DNA from: Planctomycetota bacterium
Lineage (GTDB): Bacteria; Planctomycetota; JAMOSO01
Length of the DNA: 26,861 bases
Direction: 5' to 3'
Assembly (NCBI GenBank): GCA_027063065.1
Contig: JAMOSO010000057.1
Coordinates: 1 to 26,861 of the forward strand
This document shows positions 24,340-26,861 of the stretch, one piece after another. The notes beneath the pieces are model-generated. The model was not told where the DNA came from. It did no database searches and worked only from the letters and a program-made list of their open reading frames with translations. A program made the translations under genes and the position numbers. Position 1 is the stretch's first letter; each line of letters opens with the position of its first letter.

Positions 24340-24965
24340 TGTCAAATTTAACACATTTAGCCGGCCAATTTATTGTATTAGAAGGTCCTGACGGTGGTGG
24401 CAAAAGCACTCAAGCTCAACGTCTTTGTGAAGAACTATCTTCACAAGGCGTTAAAGCTGTTATCACTAGAGAACCAGGTGGTACACTTATAGGCGAAGCC
24501 ATCAGAAAAATTTTATTAGATAATACACATCAAAAAATGAGTGTAGAAACCGAATTGTTTTTATATATGGCAGCTAGAGCACAATTTGTAACTGAAAAAG
24601 TAAAGCCATTATTACAACAAGGTTACTGTGTGATTTCAGAGCGTTTTTTGTTGTCGACAATTGTATATCAAGGATTAGCTGGTGGCATAAATATAAAAGA
24701 TATTTTAAATTGTGCTACATTAGCTGTAAAAGATATTCAACCTAAAGCAACTATAGTTTTAGATGTTCCACCAGAAATTGGACTCAAACGTGTTGGCAAT
24801 AATCCCGACCGTATGGAAGCAAAGGGGTTAAAATTTCACACAAATGTTAGACAAGGTTATTTGACCTATGTGGACAAAGTCAAACCTTCTATTGTAATTT
24901 CTGCACAAGAATCTATAAATTATATTACTAATCAAATTGTGCTTTTTTTAGAACAAACAAAATAG
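24339..24965 (+). CDS. tmk: thymidylate kinase
   Basis: A 208-residue dTMP kinase making dTDP for DNA synthesis. The P-loop is EGPDGGGKS (15-23), TREPGGT is at 43-49, and ERFLLSTIVYQG (101-112) corresponds to the DR[YF] motif. The usual Asp is Glu here (E101), a conservative change. The lid region has NPDRMEAKGLKF. It starts in a TAATG overlap with purB. A tmk-holB neighbourhood is common in bacteria; here a diguanylate cyclase gene sits between them. Confidence 0.94.
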   Translation: MSNLTHLAGQFIVLEGPDGGGKSTQAQRLCEELSSQGVKAVITREPGGTLIGEAIRKILLDNTHQKMSVETELFLYMAARAQFVTEKVKPLLQQGYCVISERFLLSTIVYQGLAGGINIKDILNCATLAVKDIQPKATIVLDVPPEIGLKRVGNNPDRMEAKGLKFHTNVRQGYLTYVDKVKPSIVISAQESINYITNQIVLFLEQTK

Positions 24966-24993
24966 TATTAAGTATCATTTTAGCGAGGGAATT

Positions 24994-26244
24994 ATGCAAG
25001 AAATCTTATTAGTTGAAGACAGTAATATGTTTGGCAAAATGACAAAAGCCAAAATAGAAAACCAATGTAATGCTAAAGTTACATGGACTAAAACCCTTGC
25101 CGACACAAAAAATGCATTACAAAAACAAAAAGGTGGGTTTTCTTTAGCACTATTAGATTTAAACCTACCCGATGCACACCATGGCGAAATTGTTGATCTA
25201 GTGGTAGATTATGGTATTACATCTTTTGTGTTTACTGGTAATTTAAGCGATGCCGTACGAGAACAAGTCTGGAAAAAAGAAGTAGCAGACTATATCTTAA
25301 AAGACGACCCTAACAGTATTACATATATAATTAACGCTATTAATCGTATTCAAAAAAATGAAGACTGTTTAGTTTTAGTTGTAGATGACTCTTCTATGTA
25401 CCGCAATAAGCTAAGCGAATTATTACAAATACAAAAATATCGAGTGCTTACTGCTCCTGATGCTAAAAATGCGATGGAAATTATCAATAAATATCCAGAA
25501 ATAAATCTTGTGCTTACAGATTTTGAAATGCCACAAATAGATGGTTGTATCTTATGCCAAAAAATTAGAAGTAAGTTTTCAATGGAAGAAATGGCTATTA
25601 TTGGGTTATCGTCTTCAAGCAATAAAAGCTTAGGTGCTAAATTTATTAAAAATGGCGCTAATGATTTTATTGTTAAAGATTCTTTCATGATAGAAGAATT
25701 TTACTGTCGTGTTAATCAATGTATTGACATTGTTAATAATCTAACCAAATTTAAAGATTTATCTATTAAAGATTACTTAACTGGCTTATATAATCGCCGT
25801 TATTTTTATGAACATGGCGAAGAACTTTTTAAACAAGCTCAAACAAATAAAACAGATTTATTTTGTGCAATGTTAGATATCGATTCGTTTAAAACCATTA
25901 ACGATAAATATGGTCATGCAATAGGCGACTTAGCAATACAACACATCAGTAAAATCTTAAAGAAAACTATTGCTGACGATGCTTTTGTTGCGCGCATTGG
26001 CGGTGAAGAATTTTGTATTTTAGGTGAAGCCAATATAAATGATGCTAAAGATATTTGTGAACTTATCAGAAAAAACATCAATAATAGCCCTTTGATGTTT
26101 GACAACAAAAGCAAATTTGTACAACTTTCTGTATCAATTGGCATTGCAGACAATAATATAGATACACTAGAGCATCAAATCAACAAGGCTGATCGATTAA
26201 TGTACCTTGCTAAAAATGATGGTAAAAATTGTATTAATATATAA
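24994..26244 (+). CDS. PleD-like response regulator diguanylate cyclase (REC-REC-GGDEF)
   Basis: A 416-residue cytoplasmic signalling protein that makes cyclic di-GMP. Receiver 1 (1-118) has phospho-acceptor D55 with T81 and K103. Receiver 2 (125-245) has D176 with S206 and K228. The GGDEF domain (255-416) has DYLTGLYNRRY (260-270), DIDSFKTINDKYGH (295-308) and the active site GGEEF (336-340). The inhibitory I-site RxxD, expected five residues before GGEEF, reads ADDA, so product feedback at that site is absent. GAGGGA precedes the ATG at 24994. Its 28-base gap from tmk and TAATG overlap with holB place it inside the housekeeping operon. No partner histidine kinase is present in the window. 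Confidence 0.93.
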   Translation: MQEILLVEDSNMFGKMTKAKIENQCNAKVTWTKTLADTKNALQKQKGGFSLALLDLNLPDAHHGEIVDLVVDYGITSFVFTGNLSDAVREQVWKKEVADYILKDDPNSITYIINAINRIQKNEDCLVLVVDDSSMYRNKLSELLQIQKYRVLTAPDAKNAMEIINKYPEINLVLTDFEMPQIDGCILCQKIRSKFSMEEMAIIGLSSSSNKSLGAKFIKNGANDFIVKDSFMIEEFYCRVNQCIDIVNNLTKFKDLSIKDYLTGLYNRRYFYEHGEELFKQAQTNKTDLFCAMLDIDSFKTINDKYGHAIGDLAIQHISKILKKTIADDAFVARIGGEEFCILGEANINDAKDICELIRKNINNSPLMFDNKSKFVQLSVSIGIADNNIDTLEHQINKADRLMYLAKNDGKNCINI

Positions 26245-26861
26245 TGTTAGCGCCCGTACCTAATCAAATTCAAAATGTTTTAGACAAGGCTTTAAAAAAT
26301 CAACACATATCACATGCGTTAATTTTTAGTGGTATAGATGGCTCTGGTCGCAAATTAGCTAGTTACAATTTAGCCAAAGACTTACTTTGTTTAGACGCCT
26401 CAAATTACAAAGCTTGTGGACAGTGCCAGTCTTGTAAAGCAATTTTACAATTACATATAAAAGAACCAGACAATATTACTCACCCTGATTTTCATGTATT
26501 ACAACCAGATGGGCAATATATTAAAGTAGAGCAAATAAGAGAAATTATTAACCAAGCTTGGGTAAGCCCAATGCTATCGCATACCAAAATATTTATTATA
26601 AATGATGCACATTTAATTAACCAAAGTAGTGCAAACGCATTATTAAAAAGTTTAGAAGAACCGCCTAAACAAACTTTTTTTATTTTAATAACAAACAATC
26701 AACGCAACTTAATTCAAACTATTAGAAGTAGATGCCAAATATTTTTTTTTCCCATACCACAAAGTAACTATACAAAAAACAATCGTAATCATATCATTGC
26801 CTGTGAGCTATTAGATCAGTCTAATTTTGATGGATTACAACAAACAATGATAAAACAAGCG
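26244..26861 (+). CDS. holB: DNA polymerase III delta-prime subunit, partial (3' end outside window)
   Basis: The frame stays open from the ATG at 26244 to the window end (206 codons). It encodes an AAA+ clamp-loader subunit: SHALIFSGIDGSGRK holds a modified P-loop, CGQCQSCKAI followed by HPDFH matches the zinc module, IFIINDAHLINQSSANALLK is the Walker B and sensor region, LLKSLEEPP follows it, and TIRSRCQ is the SRC motif. The first base overlaps the diguanylate cyclase stop. It belongs to the operon starting at trpS. The C-terminal collar domain lies beyond the window. Confidence 0.93.
   Translation, partial: MLAPVPNQIQNVLDKALKNQHISHALIFSGIDGSGRKLASYNLAKDLLCLDASNYKACGQCQSCKAILQLHIKEPDNITHPDFHVLQPDGQYIKVEQIREIINQAWVSPMLSHTKIFIINDAHLINQSSANALLKSLEEPPKQTFFILITNNQRNLIQTIRSRCQIFFFPIPQSNYTKNNRNHIIACELLDQSNFDGLQQTMIKQA

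Noticed and set aside
1-26861. CRISPR arrays, tRNA or rRNA genes, phage-defence islands
   Set aside because: No spaced direct repeats, cloverleaf-like segments or rRNA stretches were noticed on reading both strands, and no nuclease or defence domains were recognised.

Overview
This is an AT-rich bacterial chromosome segment with densely packed genes, the standard genetic code, and no tRNA, rRNA or CRISPR that I can see. It suggests an anaerobic, diderm (Gram-negative-type), peptidoglycan-containing bacterium. The anaerobe signals are a 2Fe superoxide reductase, an ORP-type cluster of ferredoxin-bearing MRP ATPases with NifX-like proteins, and a sigma-54 regulator. The diderm signal is a YidC with a large periplasmic domain. 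The trpS-scpA adjacency and the style of PurB recall Planctomycetes or related PVC groups, but that placement is from memory and is tentative.

Layout. Positions 1-447 hold a remnant of an IS3-family element whose transposase has lost its core, then a 29-codon HTH-like ORF and a hairpin. Positions 448-4276 (minus strand) hold desulfoferrodoxin, an M20D amidohydrolase, a DapA-like aldolase and an SDR-type epimerase; the last two form one operon read epimerase first. Positions 4546-9105 (plus) are one 1519-codon gene joining all four acetyl-CoA carboxylase functions in the order CT-alpha, CT-beta, biotin carboxylase, biotin carrier, with about 400 unassigned residues between the two CT halves. 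Positions 9153-15027 (plus) are an ORP-like module: a PAS/AAA+/Fis sigma-54 activator, then a tight operon of NifX-like protein, two MRP/MinD ATPases with inserted 2[4Fe-4S] ferredoxin domains, a second NifX-like protein, an MFS transporter and an MBL-fold (COG1237-like) protein. A well-matched sigma-54 promoter with a distal dyad lies before this operon and a strong hairpin terminator ends it.

Positions 15072-17426 (minus) carry a CoA-disulfide-reductase/NADH-oxidase-type flavoprotein and an ADP-dependent NAD(P)H-hydrate dehydratase. Positions 17548-19602 (plus) carry yidC and a CoA_binding_2 protein. From an extended -10 promoter at about 19645, a housekeeping operon runs off the window: trpS, a ScpA-MurD fusion, purB, tmk, a PleD-like diguanylate cyclase, and holB (cut by the window end).

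Most notable are the ScpA-MurD fusion, which puts an SMC-condensin subunit and a cytoplasmic peptidoglycan ligase on one chain; the single-chain carboxylase with alpha before beta; and the ORP-like cluster with a built-in transporter and a readable sigma-54 control region.
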